In this document: positions 36,052-48,943 of the stretch, in pieces
Layout of the letters: each line of letters begins with the position of its first letter
Numbering within the stretch: the first letter of the stretch is position 1
DNA from: Dactylonectria macrodidyma
Taxonomy: Eukaryota; Ascomycota; Sordariomycetes; Hypocreales; Nectriaceae
DNA: 64,000 nucleotides
Assembly (NCBI GenBank): GCA_020744425.1
Contig: JAGMUV010000014.1
Coordinates: 930,001 to 994,000, forward strand
Direction: 5' to 3'
Position numbers and translations under genes: made by a program
Notes under the pieces: model-generated
What the model saw: only the letters and a program-made list of their open reading frames with translations
Database searches by the model: none
What the model was told of the DNA's origin: nothing

Positions 36052-36756
36052 TCACCCGTCCCCTCTCAGATACCTCTCCACGTCCACTCTCCCAAAGATC
36101 TCGCCTTGGAGCCTTTCGTTTCGGAGCCTCTCCTTCTCCGCCAGTTGCCGCATCTCCTTGCGGTTCAGCTTCTTCGGCTTCTCGACCCTTTCCTTCTTAC
36201 GCACACTCTCCGGCACCGTCGCTCCAATGCCTAGAGTGTCGTCCTTTGCCGCCACTTTGATGGGATACCTCATTCCGTCGCCCTCACGGCCCAGACCCCG
36301 CCGCGCGTCGGGGTCCCAGCCCTGCGCCTCGAGGGCACGCAAGCCCATGCGTGAGCGATCCAGCGCTGAGGGCGGGTGAGAGTGCGTGAGGCAGACCTGG
36401 TGCGCAAGCGATGCTTCGTGCGGTCGTGACGAGGCGGTGGCCGGGAGTGCGCAGACGGGGCAGATCTCCGTGGCATCCTGCGGTGTTGGTTCGTCTTTCG
36501 ACTGCGGATCCGAGAGAGTGGCCTTCAAGACGACACTGGCGTACAGGTCTCCGATGGCTGTTGCTGGCGTCTTGGAGCTTTCTATCGTCGACTTGATGCC
36601 AGCATCGGGATCCTTGGCGGGAACGAACTCGACCCTTTGGCGCTTCAAGCCTGCACCGAAAGCCCGTTTGTGGTGGAGGGGGACGTCGTCCTCATCGTTA
36701 GAACCGTCATCGGAACCGGTATTAGAAGCGAACCCGCGAAACTTCTGCCTTTCCAT
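36052..36756 (-). CDS. G-patch domain protein with a small Cys/His motif
   Basis: Single exon, 234 residues. The N-terminal half is acidic then basic (GSDDGSNDEDD, HHKRAFGAGLKRQRVEF). A C-x2-C motif (CPVC, about residue 98) with following His residues (EASLAH..CLTHSH) could bind zinc. It leads directly into a G-patch-like segment: MGLRALEAQGWDPDARRGLGREGDG. The C-terminus is Lys/Glu/Arg-rich and helical (KKLNRKEMRQLAEKERLRNERL). G-patch proteins usually bind nucleic acid or activate DEAH helicases in the nucleus. The zinc-knuckle plus G-patch order resembles the GPANK1/GPATCH11-type group, but I am not sure which one. Confidence 0.8.
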   Translation of the reverse strand: MERQKFRGFASNTGSDDGSNDEDDVPLHHKRAFGAGLKRQRVEFVPAKDPDAGIKSTIESSKTPATAIGDLYASVVLKATLSDPQSKDEPTPQDATEICPVCALPATASSRPHEASLAHQVCLTHSHPPSALDRSRMGLRALEAQGWDPDARRGLGREGDGMRYPIKVAAKDDTLGIGATVPESVRKKERVEKPKKLNRKEMRQLAEKERLRNERLQGEIFGRVDVERYLRGDG

Positions 36757-37221
36757 CTAGGGATTTGGTATTTTGCAGTTTGTTGTAGGTCTGAGTAAGT
36801 ATCAAGCCAGGGTCATCCCCTAAGGTGTCGAAGTATTGGCGTTTAGGCAGAGGACCCACTCACGCCCCGAGTTACCCAAATACTAACACTGCAATAACAT
36901 CCAGGCTGAGCATCATTGTCTATGAGTCAATAAACCCAACCATATGGTTCACATATGGTCAAGACAGGAACTTACGTAGACTTCTCTGGACAAAGCAAAA
37001 TACTACCTGGAGATGATGGCTTGCTTGGCAGACCTCTTGATCGAATCTGGTGGCTAGTTCGCCGTACTCTGATCTCTGATGAGTACTAGCTAACCGCCAC
37101 CCCTAGGATATGGCGAGGGTAGAATTTGAAGACCAGACAACAAAAAGACAAGAAAGCACCCAGCTAACCTTTCTGAACTGGCAGAGATGGTGTTCTTTGC
37201 CAGAACATGCAAAAAATACAA
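36757..37221. other. Intergenic region upstream of the G-patch gene
   Basis: 465 bases with the presumed promoter of the G-patch gene and the 3' flank of the tRNA gene. Nothing else is visible. Confidence 0.5.
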
Positions 37222-37308
37222 TCCCCGAGACCTGGCTCGAACAGGTGACCTTTCGGTAACGAAGGTGGCAGTTACAGCCGAACGCTCTTCCAGCTGAGCT
37301 ACTCGGGG
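37222..37308 (-). tRNA. tRNA-Tyr (GTA) with a 14-nt intron
   Basis: Read on the minus strand, the acceptor stem CCCCGAG pairs with CTCGGGG and is followed by discriminator A. The D arm (GCTC..GAGC), the anticodon stem TTCGG/CCGAA and the T arm ACCTG-TTCGAGC-CAGGT all pair. The anticodon GTA is followed by one A and then a 14-base insert (37258-37271), the canonical place for a nuclear tRNA intron one base after the anticodon. Eukaryotic tRNA-Tyr genes very often carry such introns. Transcription by RNA polymerase III is expected from the internal A and B boxes. Confidence 0.95.
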
Positions 37309-37826
37309 AGATGATAGATGAACGTCGTCGGGTACTGTCCCGCCTCAAACGTACGTGCCCCATTGCCAAGCTTCTACGTTCAATCTGGTGGTCGAAGTCG
37401 ACTGCATTCCTGCTGCCAGGTTATGTTCTGTTTATGACTGAAGTACATGGCATGGCGAGCCCTCGCGAGTAGGGCCTTTTAGGTTGAGAAATACATGTTG
37501 ATGCGATCAATGTTGCTTGCTTCAAGGTTGGGTGACTATCCCCCGCGACATTTGCTGTACATTTCACGTAGTGACGGCCACGACAAGATGTTCTGTACTT
37601 GAGTAAATCAATCACGTATTTTCTCATCGCTTTTGGCAGAAATCCGGAATAACGAATGATGCTCTTGTGTCCAATTATCTTATTGCATAAACGCTTCGCA
37701 TATATCAAACAGCTCACAGTGTCTCACGACAAGGCTGTGCCAGGACCCAGCTACAACTCACAACCAACGACCCACCTGCCGAACCTCCCAGCTTGTGTTA
37801 CAATCTAACCACCAAGGTAATTCACG
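37309..37826. other. Intergenic region upstream of the F-box gene
   Basis: 518 bases between the tRNA 5' end and the F-box gene start. No domain-bearing frame and no clear TATA box. Confidence 0.5.
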
Positions 37827-38917
37827 ATGGCCGCAAAAGTCTCGAGCCGCGAGTTACGAGAGAAGTACACCGCATTTTATCGAGGCTCCGAAGATGGCCT
37901 TCTCGATACGAATTTTCCTTGGCTCGGGGAAGTGCTCGAGGAAGTAACACTACGCGAACAGCCCACCAAGGGCCTTGATGAGCTCGAGGTGTTCCCCACT
38001 GAGGTCCTTCACTCCATCCTCTTTGCTCTTGATCTCAACACCTTTGAAGCCTTCAGATGCCTCAACCGACGGGCGCTAGAGATGGTGGAGATGCTCCCTG
38101 AATACGGTGTCATCACTACTCACGCGCCTAATGCATACCTCGGTGCTCTCGCCATCACGGCCGGCTCCTGGACCACATTCCGACGTCTCTATGAGAAGGT
38201 GTGTACGCGCGGCTGCGAAAGCTGCGGAGATTTTTGCTTCCCTTGCTTTGCCCAAGTTGATGATTATCTCCCATTGAGCCCAACGCTTGCCGCAGAAAAC
38301 TATGGTCTCGATGGTGATACACTCCAAACGTTGCCAAGCATGACCATAAAACCGGGAACATATTCCCCATATTTATGAAGCTTGAGCATGGAGCGCTCTT
38401 CGACTACCAGTCTATCGTCTATGCCGCCGCCAGGTTGCACGGTTCATTCGACGCCATGAACCGATACGTGGATGAGCAGAGCTTGAAGAGGTCATCCCAA
38501 ATGCATCAATGGATGGTTAGAGCAACTGAAGCGCGCGAAGGTGTCGAGCCAGAGGCAGAGTTACCTCGACGTCCACCGCTTGGCCCATACGATGAGGGAT
38601 ATTCGAACCCTCTCCGGTTCGTGGCAATAACCCGCACGCCGTGGTTCGACAAGTCAACGCGCAAAGCCGAATGGGGCGTCAACTGCCTCGGATGCAGGAA
38701 TACGTCGCTCGAGGACCTCAACTTCACGCGCAAGTTCACAGAGGCCACCTTTGAGGAACACGTGAAAGAGCTGGGACGCGAGAAAGCAGTGCACTTTGTC
38801 CAGTGCGGGCGTATACGGCTTCGGTATCGCATGTCTTTCTCAAAAGCTACTCCGCCTCCCCAAACGACGCAATGCCAACTTGAGAAACTACCGGCTTTGA
38901 GATGGTCGTTTGACTGA
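37827..38917 (+). pseudogene. F-box protein split into two overlapping frames
   Basis: The first frame (37827-38378, 183 residues) contains an F-box-like helix pair, LEVFPTEVLHSILFALDLNTFEAFRCLNRRALEMV (given here as positions ~55-89), then a cysteine-rich segment CESCGDFCFPC. It ends TSPYL-like at a TGA. The second frame (38375-38917, 180 residues) starts MKLEHGALFDYQSIVYAAARLHGS and ends with a conserved-looking WFDKSTRKAEWGVNCLGC segment. Both parts belong to one fungal F-box family layout, with the C-terminus in a -1 frame. Stop and start overlap as ATGA at 38375-38378. No GT..AG pair close to the junction would bridge the frames. It may be a recent frameshift, a sequencing error, or coupled reinitiation. 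F-box proteins recruit substrates to SCF ubiquitin ligases. Confidence 0.65.
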
Positions 38918-40327
38918 ATCGACACGAAATTTTCACATGCCCCCGGACCAGGCTGCGTCTTAAAACCAAGTCGGAGCCAGACAAAGAGGGTTGGATGACG
39001 CTGGGGGGAGCAGTGATGGTACAGTATGGTTGGGAACTTCTTCATCTTTCTTCCGTTTGTCGAGACAAACGCCTCATCATCTCGATATCTCGCAAGCTAG
39101 CGCGCCGTATAGAAATCTAAACGACAGACTAAGATCTAGGTCTGAAAGCTGGTGTTCTGCGTTGTGGACGATTCATGATGGTTGTGAACATGAGCCACTC
39201 CGGCCTTGAAGCTCCGGCACGGCGGCCGTAGAAGGCGGCGATGCCGTGCCGTCGACCCTAGCGATTGCGGAAATCGGCAGCCAACCTAAACACCTTCCAT
39301 GGTCTTTCTAGAACGGCTGGAAATAGGACCATGGTGTGGGAAAATAGACGAAGCGTGCAGTAGATCTAGGGTACGCTGCATCGTACCTTAGCGATATTCG
39401 TAGCTCACATCTTGAAGAAAAGCCCCCAGATAATGGGTCCGGCCGCCAAGATGGATAAACCGGCATGTTCTTTTCTGGCGCCACAGGCTCAACCGCTGAA
39501 CGCATTATGACGTAGGCGCCCTTTCAACCGCCCAGAAAGCACGCCAGAAGCCCTATGTACCTCCTCTAGAAGGATGCAGTATGCACGTTCGGCCGACCCT
39601 TCAAGCCGACAATTGAGAGCAGGGTCTGTGTGCGTTTCCAGAAGCCCGAAATGCAGTCTAACGATTTGCCCACCTTAGTAAGACTCTAGGAGCGTCTAAT
39701 GCCCATCCGTCATGCATTTTAACTCTTCCCGGGCGGGGATCGTGCTGCCGGTACTTCCGCAAGCCCCATTTGATGCCATCCTGGACTCTCGACGTCATGT
39801 CAACCTTATTCCCGTTCGATACGTGCCGAAAGCTGAACTCGCGTCTTTCGGCGCTCGCGGCAAATCTGTCCCTCAGCCCATTTTCGAAAATATCCCCAAC
39901 GAAGCAGGCCTGTGTTTTGCTACTGAACGAGTACGATTTGATGTTGTTCCCGGCTTGGCCGATTGCAGAAAGCCGGCGCAGGTTCGGCGAGCGCTACGCT
40001 GTTGGCTGCTTGACGTATATGTAAGCAGTGGGAATAGCGAAATGCCGTGTAACCGCCGAGTGGCTACGATGGAGAGACATTTGGGCCGTGTCTGGGTTGG
40101 ATGATGGAAGAGAAGACATGGCATGATGGTGAACGAGTCGAGGATATATATAATAAGGCCTCTCGCTCTTGCTTCGAATAAGTTATAGAACCATCAACAG
40201 ATAGACACCAATACACCACACTTTGAGCACCAGCCTGCATCAAGCAAAGGATCTAATATCAGCCATCAACTGTCAATCATTGATTAATAGACCGACATCA
40301 TCAACATCAACTCCCTCCTCATCCACA
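38918..40327. other. Intergenic region before the OYE gene
   Basis: 1.4 kb. A 130-codon frame at 39712-40104 (+) overlaps other-frame and opposite-strand ORFs, lacks a domain and is not called. The right part holds the promoter of the OYE gene, with an AT-rich TATA-like stretch. Confidence 0.45.
40145..40156 (+). promoter_or_regulatory. TATA-box-like sequence of the OYE gene
   Basis: TATATATAATAA, about 170 bases before the start codon at 40328, in an otherwise mixed sequence. A strong TATA element would fit an inducible gene. Confidence 0.45.
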
Positions 40328-41862
<1,535 letters not shown>

Positions 41863-41975
41863 AGCATTCTCTTTATTCAATCCTAATAAGTAATCCGAAC
41901 AGGGGGGGCTTGGAACCAAACTCCTAATCCGACGCGTGTATATCTCCCAAACTTTTGCGCCCCGCAAAAACCCCA

Positions 41976-44063
41976 TCATATATCAATAGACAAATACTCA
42001 TCTTCCCCATTCACATTAAAGAACACAGCGTCAATGTCGCTGTCGGAAAATCCCATGCTGATTGTAACCTCCGCCGGAGCCACTTGGTCCGGCCCTTGCT
42101 TCCTAGGGCCTCCCTCGTAGACGTCAATGCCGTAGACGCCGCCACAGGGCATGCCCGCCAACTTGTGCATTTCTGTGCCCGGCAGAGGCCTTGAAGTGTG
42201 CATGCGCTTTGTGTACGCTCGCCCTTCGTGTTTCTGATTTGGATGCTGGAGCATGGCTTGGTCGCATAGCGTCTCGATCGAGTGCCATGCAGGGACCTTT
42301 GCCATGGAAATCCCGTCGTTGTTATACCGCCGGAAGGCAGCACCGATTTGCTCCCATGCCCGGTCTGAGTCCCGATGGTCTGGTTGGCGGGACAGGCAAG
42401 AAAGCAGTCCGGCAATGACGTGAAGTGGCATTGGCCATCGGAAAGCCCATTGCCAGTGGTATTCTGTCGCTGCCTTTTCTCCCTGCGAAAGGTCTTCCAG
42501 GCATGCCAAACAGTCCTCGTAGAGCCTGGGGATGTTAGTATTCAAGCTTTGCCATTCTCAATAGACATGCACCTACCGGCCTTGTAGTTGCTCGAATGAG
42601 TGGCATTGAAGTTTCGGCCGTGACGGCGATGCATGAAGGTATAGAACCGAAATGGCCAACGACTTAATCATCGCGCCGTACCATTTCGTCATGACATGAT
42701 GCATCGGGTCCGAGCCGTCAAAATGATTAAGAAACTTGAGCTGGACGTATTTTGTCGTCTCTTCAACAATCGCCATCAGGTCATAACAGTTTGTGCCCGT
42801 TTTTCTGGCTTCCGAGATGTTGTGGCTCGCCCTGCAGATTTCCCTCCTGATCAGCGCCGTCGAGGCGTCACTAAACCCTTCGCGATCCCGCGGGCCTGGA
42901 TCGCCTCGTGGGAGCTTAGAGTTGTTCCACTCTGAGTCGTTTATATTGAGAGGACGCTGGACGTCGCTCATGGTCATCAACACCGACTCGGAACCGTCTG
43001 CATTGCATGACTGCGCATCAAGAGCGGCAAGGTGTCCCCACATCCGCCGCCTCATCTCGACGCACCAGGCTGTGTAACCGTAGTAGGCCGGGTCTCGGTG
43101 CATGCCAATACGCCTAGCGATACTACTAGCAAGTCCAAGGAGGGTAGAACCTGCTTCACAGTTGCCAGTGTGAAACTGAGTGGTCTTGCATCTTTGTTAG
43201 TGGTGATTTGACTAATAGGGGGATGGACTCACGATATAATATAGAAGAGCGTTGAATAACACGGTACTTCGGCTTCTCATGATATTCGCTTGGTCAAAGG
43301 CGAATTCCGTCGCCCTCTGAAGGTGGTTGATTAAGTCCGACTGCACCAGGCCCAGCTTTTCCTGGATAAGTGTCGCCGGAAGCACTGAAGCAGTGATGTG
43401 TTGCGTGGCAAACATGAGCGCCTCGACTTCTCGAACGAAGGCGCAAGTTCCCGAACGAAACTCGCCAATGAGCTGCCAGAAATGGCCCTGGTGGTTGATG
43501 CGGATAAAGGGTTCGACGTGGTCAAAGAACATGCCAAATATGACATCCTCCTTGTAGATGGGGAGGTGAAAGTGGGTCAAGTCTTTGGGTCGCAAGTGTG
43601 ACATGGACATGGTCCAAGTCGGTCGTTGCTCGGCGTCATCGTCGAGACACACGTTCAGTAGGTGATGAGGCGAGTATCCGAGATGGTCCATATTCATCCA
43701 CGAATCCGGTCCCATGTGATAGGAGTTGTTAGGGCCGAAGACTTGGTTTCCCACGTCGGAGGGGATATCCATGTAGTCGTCGAAGCTGCTAAACGGGCTT
43801 GTCGCCGACGACGAGCTCCTGCGAACCGGTTGGGGTCCATGATTCGACAGTGAAAAAGCCGTCAAGTCTTCCATCATACGTTCCAACCTCTCTACTCGGT
43901 CCTGCAGCACCTGTTGGCTCATGACAGACTCGCGCGGCGCCTCATAGACACAGGAAACGCGATGGCGGATACAGTTGTTGCAGGGCTGGGCCTTGTCACA
44001 CCGCACTTTGCGACGGCGGCAGGCGCTGCACGGCTTGTTGAAGTTGATCACATCGCTCGACAT
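41976..44063 (-). CDS. Zn2Cys6 fungal transcription factor
   Basis: Predicted 662 residues in three exons: 44063-43233, 43184-42577 and 42525-41976. The frame is open to 44075 but that codon is GTG; the ATG at 44063 is used. Residues 10-38 form a binuclear zinc cluster with exact spacing C-x2-C-x6-C-x5-C-x2-C-x6-C (CSACRRRKVRC, then CNNCIRHRVSC). A short coiled-coil-like linker follows (VLQDRVERLERMMEDL). The middle region (LPIYKEDVIFGMFFDHVEPFIRINH onward and MRRRMWGHLAALDAQ) matches the fungal-specific transcription factor domain. It probably acts in the nucleus. Its tail-to-tail position with the OYE gene and close spacing suggest, but do not prove, that it regulates that gene. Confidence 0.92.
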
Positions 44064-45808
44064 GTTGTAATTCACAATTTTAAGCCGGTGGCCATAACAA
44101 TTTTCAAAAAAGATCTAGAAGCATTTTGGGTGCGGAGCTGGTGAAAGTCGTGATCTTAAGTACCTACCAGAGAGCCTCTGTCTGCAACAGGGATTACTTA
44201 ATTATCACCAAACCACACTTGTTTTGGTGGATCTTGGAGCAAGGGCATACCTCTCATTCGGAGATAGAGCTCAACCTGCAGCAGCGTCGATTGGGTCAGC
44301 AAACTCAGCGCCCGTTGAACTGGCCCCTTCAGAGCCGACTGGGTCCATGACGCGAGGCCATAGGTGATCCCTGCTCCGTCGATATGGACGGTGCCATCTT
44401 GCACGTGCGGAGCTGTCCACTTAGGTCACTTCTATGTCAGAGTGTGGCGGCCCTTGAACACTTAGGCTCTTGGGCTGGCACTCTCTTTCCCAGCTCATGC
44501 ACTCCTCCTCCCCAAGGATGTATGACTGGAACCCCAGAGCTTGAAAGGGTCCCGTTGGATGGACCCTGTAAGCCCCATCTATCCAGGTGCTAGGTGGCTC
44601 CGATGTTGAGAGAGGCTAGTGCAAACAAGCTCGAAGCTAGGCGAGCCTGCCTCATCAGTCGTCGATATCCCACATGAAAGGACGGAGTTTGATTCATCAA
44701 TCACAACAGTACTGTGGGTTATGGTACGAGGAAGTGCTCAGGAAAGTAAGATTCAGATCCTCATGCATGGCTTCTTTGCCATGGTACATAGTATGCAGTG
44801 GCTTTGTATGTCCGACAGATGGTAATCGCCAACGAACAGCTTACTGAGTTGTTCCTACGAATGCCCCAACTTTTAAGGTCGAGCCGAGCACGCCCCTGGT
44901 CGCTCTGATAGGAAGAGTGCCACAATTGGCTTGATCTTCGAGCGGCCGCCGGCTGAAGCCTGGGAGAGAAGCTCACTGGTGGAATACTCCAGTAGGAATA
45001 GGCAACTCGCAGTGCAGATCACCACCCCCTCACCCCTCAATTGAAGATGCAGACGGTCTGGTCTGGCGCAACGCCATACGTTTGGCCAGGTCCATGCAGC
45101 AAGTTCGGATCCGTGGACGCAAGCACAACCCATGAAAGCCGAGCGGGGATCTGGCTGAATGGCTGGATGACAGGCAAGTAGGGTCGTAGTCAGCAGCCGG
45201 TGTTACCGAGATGCACAGGAAGCTGTTTAGTCAGGCGCTAGAGCTGCTTGACCTGCTCTTAGCCCAGGGTCCAGACACAGTCGGTCCGGAAGCGTAGCTT
45301 CATCAGGCCTTAATCAATGGCATCAACAAGGTCGCCGTTTGCCCCAGGACCCTGTATCGAGAAGTGAAGAGATGCTGCCAAATCGCTTATCTGGCTGCTG
45401 ACAAGCCGTTCGGCCTGTCATCCTGGCCCACGGGGGTATGGGGCAAGATGCCTTTCGGAGTACCCAATAGGTTGCCATAAATGAAACCGGTGGGTTCTAG
45501 CCGCTCATCAATTGAACACGAGAAGTATCGTCATCCTTTGCAAATGCAAGGTGACCACACCCCAAGTAGCGTCTGTTACACCAGGTATGCAATTCGTTGG
45601 ACTTGGCGACCACCGTGCATACCTTCCTTCACCTAAATGAGAAAAGAAAGAGTGCCATTGCCAACATGCATCTGATTGACTCGATACGGCTCTGCCACCA
45701 ATCGCTTAGACACGTACCGCCCCATCATTTGAACACTGGGGAACATCCATGCCCCCCTCTCTGATGTCTTGGCGAAGCCTCATAATTCGTCCTTTTTCGA
45801 AAAACTAA
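44064..45808. other. Intergenic region, nothing recognised
   Basis: 1.7 kb between the transcription factor start and the 3' end of the EXO5 gene. All open frames are below about 90 codons and have no domain. No repeats or tRNA were seen. Confidence 0.5.
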
Positions 45809-47424
45809 TCAATCGCGTCGCATTGCCCGCACCCTTTGCTGGGCTTTTCGTAAGCGTTCGCCATCCATGTCTTGACGCCACGAGCAGTCCGACACAAATT
45901 CACATGTCTGACACTTGAATGCCTCTTCAATGTCAACGCCACTTGCCTTTCTTTCCCCGCGCCACCATGCCATATACCTGGACAGGTAGGAGTCCAATGC
46001 CTGGCGAGATACTGGAAAGTCGTGTTGATCGATTTCCCGACCATCGCTGCGATGCACATACTGAACTCTAAGCAAGTGCCCCATAGTATTCTCTCCATAG
46101 GGAAATGTGGATGCCAACTCTTTTTCTACCAACGGGATGAGTTCTCTGAGTGTTCGATACTTGAGCAAGTCGGGCTCTGCCGCGTTCTCACTCGCCGTCT
46201 CCTGGGCCGTGTTCACCATCTCAAACTCTCTCTCTGAGGGAGTAGCGGCGTCGAAAAATATTTCATCATGTAGGCTTCCAACTTGCGCAATGAAGGCGTC
46301 AGAGAACGGTTCGTCTGGGTCCAGACCATATCTTCGAAAGACCTTGAGAAAATCCAACTCTCCTGCAGCCATGCCGGACAAGAATCGATGATACAGGAGA
46401 AGCTGGATCTTTGCAGGTCTAAGCTGAGCCTTGCTCACGGGAGCTAGTGAGCCACGAGTCTTGACGTCGGTAAGATAGATCTTAGGTCCAGGTTGCCGTG
46501 CTTGTTCCGACTGTGACGGTGGGAAGTAGTCGGTCAGTTGTGATTGGCGCTGGTTTCCCTGAGGCTCTTGACTGGAAAGTTCCTCCTCAAATTCGGGATT
46601 CGGGTTCTGGTAGCTGACGCCGTCGATAACGCCGTTCACCAGGTTGCCATCAAGCATCCCCCATACTTCCAACTCGCGTGTTAGGCCGGTGTCTCGCAAG
46701 GTTCTCAGTCCTTGGACCAGGTTCCATAGCTTTAGCCCAAAACCATCCTCCTTGCTTTCGATGTCAATCTTGACGGTAGTATGGACTTCATCCTCAAGCT
46801 TTTGATGGACCTTGGTACCCTGTCGCATCGCCGCCGTCCTAGTTCTCCGGCCGCCAGGGAGTCTCGTCAAGGTGTACCAATATTGCAATTCGCACCAAGC
46901 CCCTGCGTTAAGATCGGAGACTGTCAGCGGCTTTCTAGGGTACGAACGGAATCTTTGTAGAGGACTGCGATCATCGCCAAAGGATGTGTCGTCAATGGTG
47001 GTGTCGCACCCTGGTTCATCCTTCACAGGGCGCTGCGCGTCAGCCTCGAGTGCCGACAAGGCGCCTCTCACTAATCGCTTCAAGTCAGTTAGTCTGGCGA
47101 AACCCTCTTGCAAGTTCGGTGCCTACAATCCGGGTAGCAAACGTCCTGGCCGTTTGGGATAGCTGAGAAAGCCGGAATCTGTTCGGCAAGATGGTTTGTT
47201 TTGGAGTCTTCCAGGCCCCGTGCCGGAAGATGCCGAGTCTCGGCCGTGACATCTCCGCAAATAACGTTTGACCTTGCTGGTACCGAGTCTATCACAGCGA
47301 GTTTCGCATCCCTGGGTGGTGACTTTTGGTGCGGGGTTGTGGGATTGTTGGAAACCAACTGTCCGAGCAACTCTTCCTCCTCGACGGAAAAGTCATATCC
47401 AAACTCACTGTCGCTATCTGTCAT
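45809..47424 (-). CDS. exo5: Exonuclease V (EXO5/DEM1-like), 5' junction unresolved
   Basis: The main frame (45809-47113) contains the core of the single-strand DNA exonuclease that yeast uses in mitochondria and other eukaryotes use in genome repair. It shows the first iron-sulphur cysteine in AGAWCELQYWYTLTRLP, the nuclease motifs GVIDGV and IYLTDVKTRG (PD-(D/E)xK type) and the last three cluster cysteines in CQTCEFVSDC. The natural N-terminus is in another frame: MTDSDSEFGYDFSVEEEELLGQL from the ATG at 47424, typical of fungal EXO5. The two frames meet at about 47089-47145 and differ by one base. No strong GTRAGT donor is visible there; phase-compatible options are GTCACG or GTTATT as donor with TTGTAG as acceptor. 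An unusual intron, a frameshift mutation or a base error are all possible. Confidence 0.82.
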
Positions 47425-48319
47425 TCTGACAGCCTTGATGAGCAAGGCCGATGATTCATGACCATGCAAGAACGAGCGTGGCGGGGGAGGGGAAGGTTGG
47501 CGTATCGAGCGATAGATGACGCGCGCGAGCAAGTCACGGAGTCACGTGGCGGCTCTGGCTTCAGTTCCAGGCACCAACCGTTTCTAAATGGATGCCTTCC
47601 AGAGGCAGGACAGCGCCATGTTCCCAAAATAGGTCTCCTAGGACATAAAGAATGATCAGCCGGCGTGATCAAATAAGCAATGAACACCTGCGCTGAAAAC
47701 ACGAAGCGTTGTATCAAGTCCGGCCAGTCTCAGCGCATGGTTGGCCCTGGAGAATCCTGGGGGTAAATGTGCATACCTCTGGTGCCGTACTGACGCATGC
47801 AGGGCTGTCCAAACTGGGGACGGCCAGAGCCTGCAGCGAATCCGGCCATGTCGCCAGATGCATCCTGCTGCTCGACTCTCAGATATCAACAACGTCCTTG
47901 CAGAGGCTCCCTTGACAGACGGATATGACTCGCACAAGTCCTAGAAAAATGCCTTGCCGGCCGCCCAGCGCCCCAGCGCCACTCGTCGCTCTCTCTAGTA
48001 GCGTAGCTCCCCTGAAACTCGCTAGGACTGCACCGCAATGTGGCTTGGCTGCCTGACCCGCGAACACGCTGGCGGGTTCAATCCTAGTCCTGCCGCGTTC
48101 TGCAAACAAACAAAACACGGGGCCGGTCCAAGGCAGCAACCGAATACAAAGCTATCTTCAAGCCGCTCTCTGATGCCGGTTTCAATCCAACTCTGATAGC
48201 TCTCCAGTCATCACATCTTTCGCCACCGCCTCGCCGACTCCCACTCAACCAAACAATCAATCTTCCGTCCCGTTTCAGCTCCCGCTCATCCACTTCCAGG
48301 CTCCGGCTGTTACCCCCCG
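47425..48319. other. Divergent intergenic region (EXO5 / F-box)
   Basis: 0.9 kb. Frames at 47421-47937 overlap on both strands and have no domain. It should contain both promoters. Confidence 0.5.
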
Positions 48320-48943
48320 ATGGCTACCTTTCTCCGCTCACGCCGCCCCACCTCCGGCTCCGGGTCTACGGACAGTCCCGGGGCCAAGTCGTCGGCACTC
48401 ACTACCATCGACGACAAAGAGCCTCGCCTCAGCTTCATGGCGCTGCCAACCGAGATCCATCTTGCCATCTCAAAGATGCTCATCTACCCAGACGCCCTGT
48501 CTTTGAAACACACAAACTCCCACTTCTACTCCCTCGTCGACACAGGTGTCAATCTCAAGGTCGAGTGGCTCGTAGAGCGCCGAAGCTTGCATCTAGAATG
48601 TCCCAATGATCGACGATGTGATTTGGGGAGTGACCTTCGCTTTTGTCGAGGCAGTGTTCCGTAAGTGATTCACCAATGCTCCAAGCCCCCTTCCCTTGAA
48701 CCAAGCTAACCCCTCGCAATTAGTCTACTAATGCAACGTCGTCGCGAGCATGTTGAGTGTGAATCACGTCCCGGCCTTGGCTGTCTCGTCTATGGAACCA
48801 GGATGTGTTCTCACCGTTCAGCCATCAGCAGACGGGTACCTCGATGGCTCCAAGTCAAGTTGACCGTCGAGCTGTGGTGGATCCTGCTCGCCCTGGTGCC
48901 TGTCTTTTTCTGTTGGTTGTGGGTGGCCGAGTTTTTTCGATGA
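48320..48943 (+). CDS. Small F-box-like protein with a C-terminal membrane helix
   Basis: Predicted 186 residues in two exons, 48320-48660 and 48724-48943 (63-nt intron, GTAAGT..TAG). After a Ser-rich N-terminus comes an F-box-like stretch: LSFMALPTEIHLAISKMLIYPDALSLKHTNSHF (about residues 38-70). This is followed by cysteines (HLECPNDRRCDLG) and a basic segment (LLMQRRREH). The last ~30 residues (VELWWILLALVPVFFCWLWVAEFF) are strongly hydrophobic and read as a single tail-anchor helix. An SCF substrate receptor at a membrane is possible. The fold of the middle part is unknown. Confidence 0.8.

Noticed and set aside
38360..38380. Programmed -1 ribosomal frameshift in the F-box gene
   Set aside because: No X-XXY-YYZ slippery heptamer fits the frame at the junction. 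Mutation, error or reinitiation are more likely.
39712..40104. 130-codon frame (+)
   Set aside because: Overlapped by other frames on both strands, no domain, and lies in the presumed OYE upstream region.
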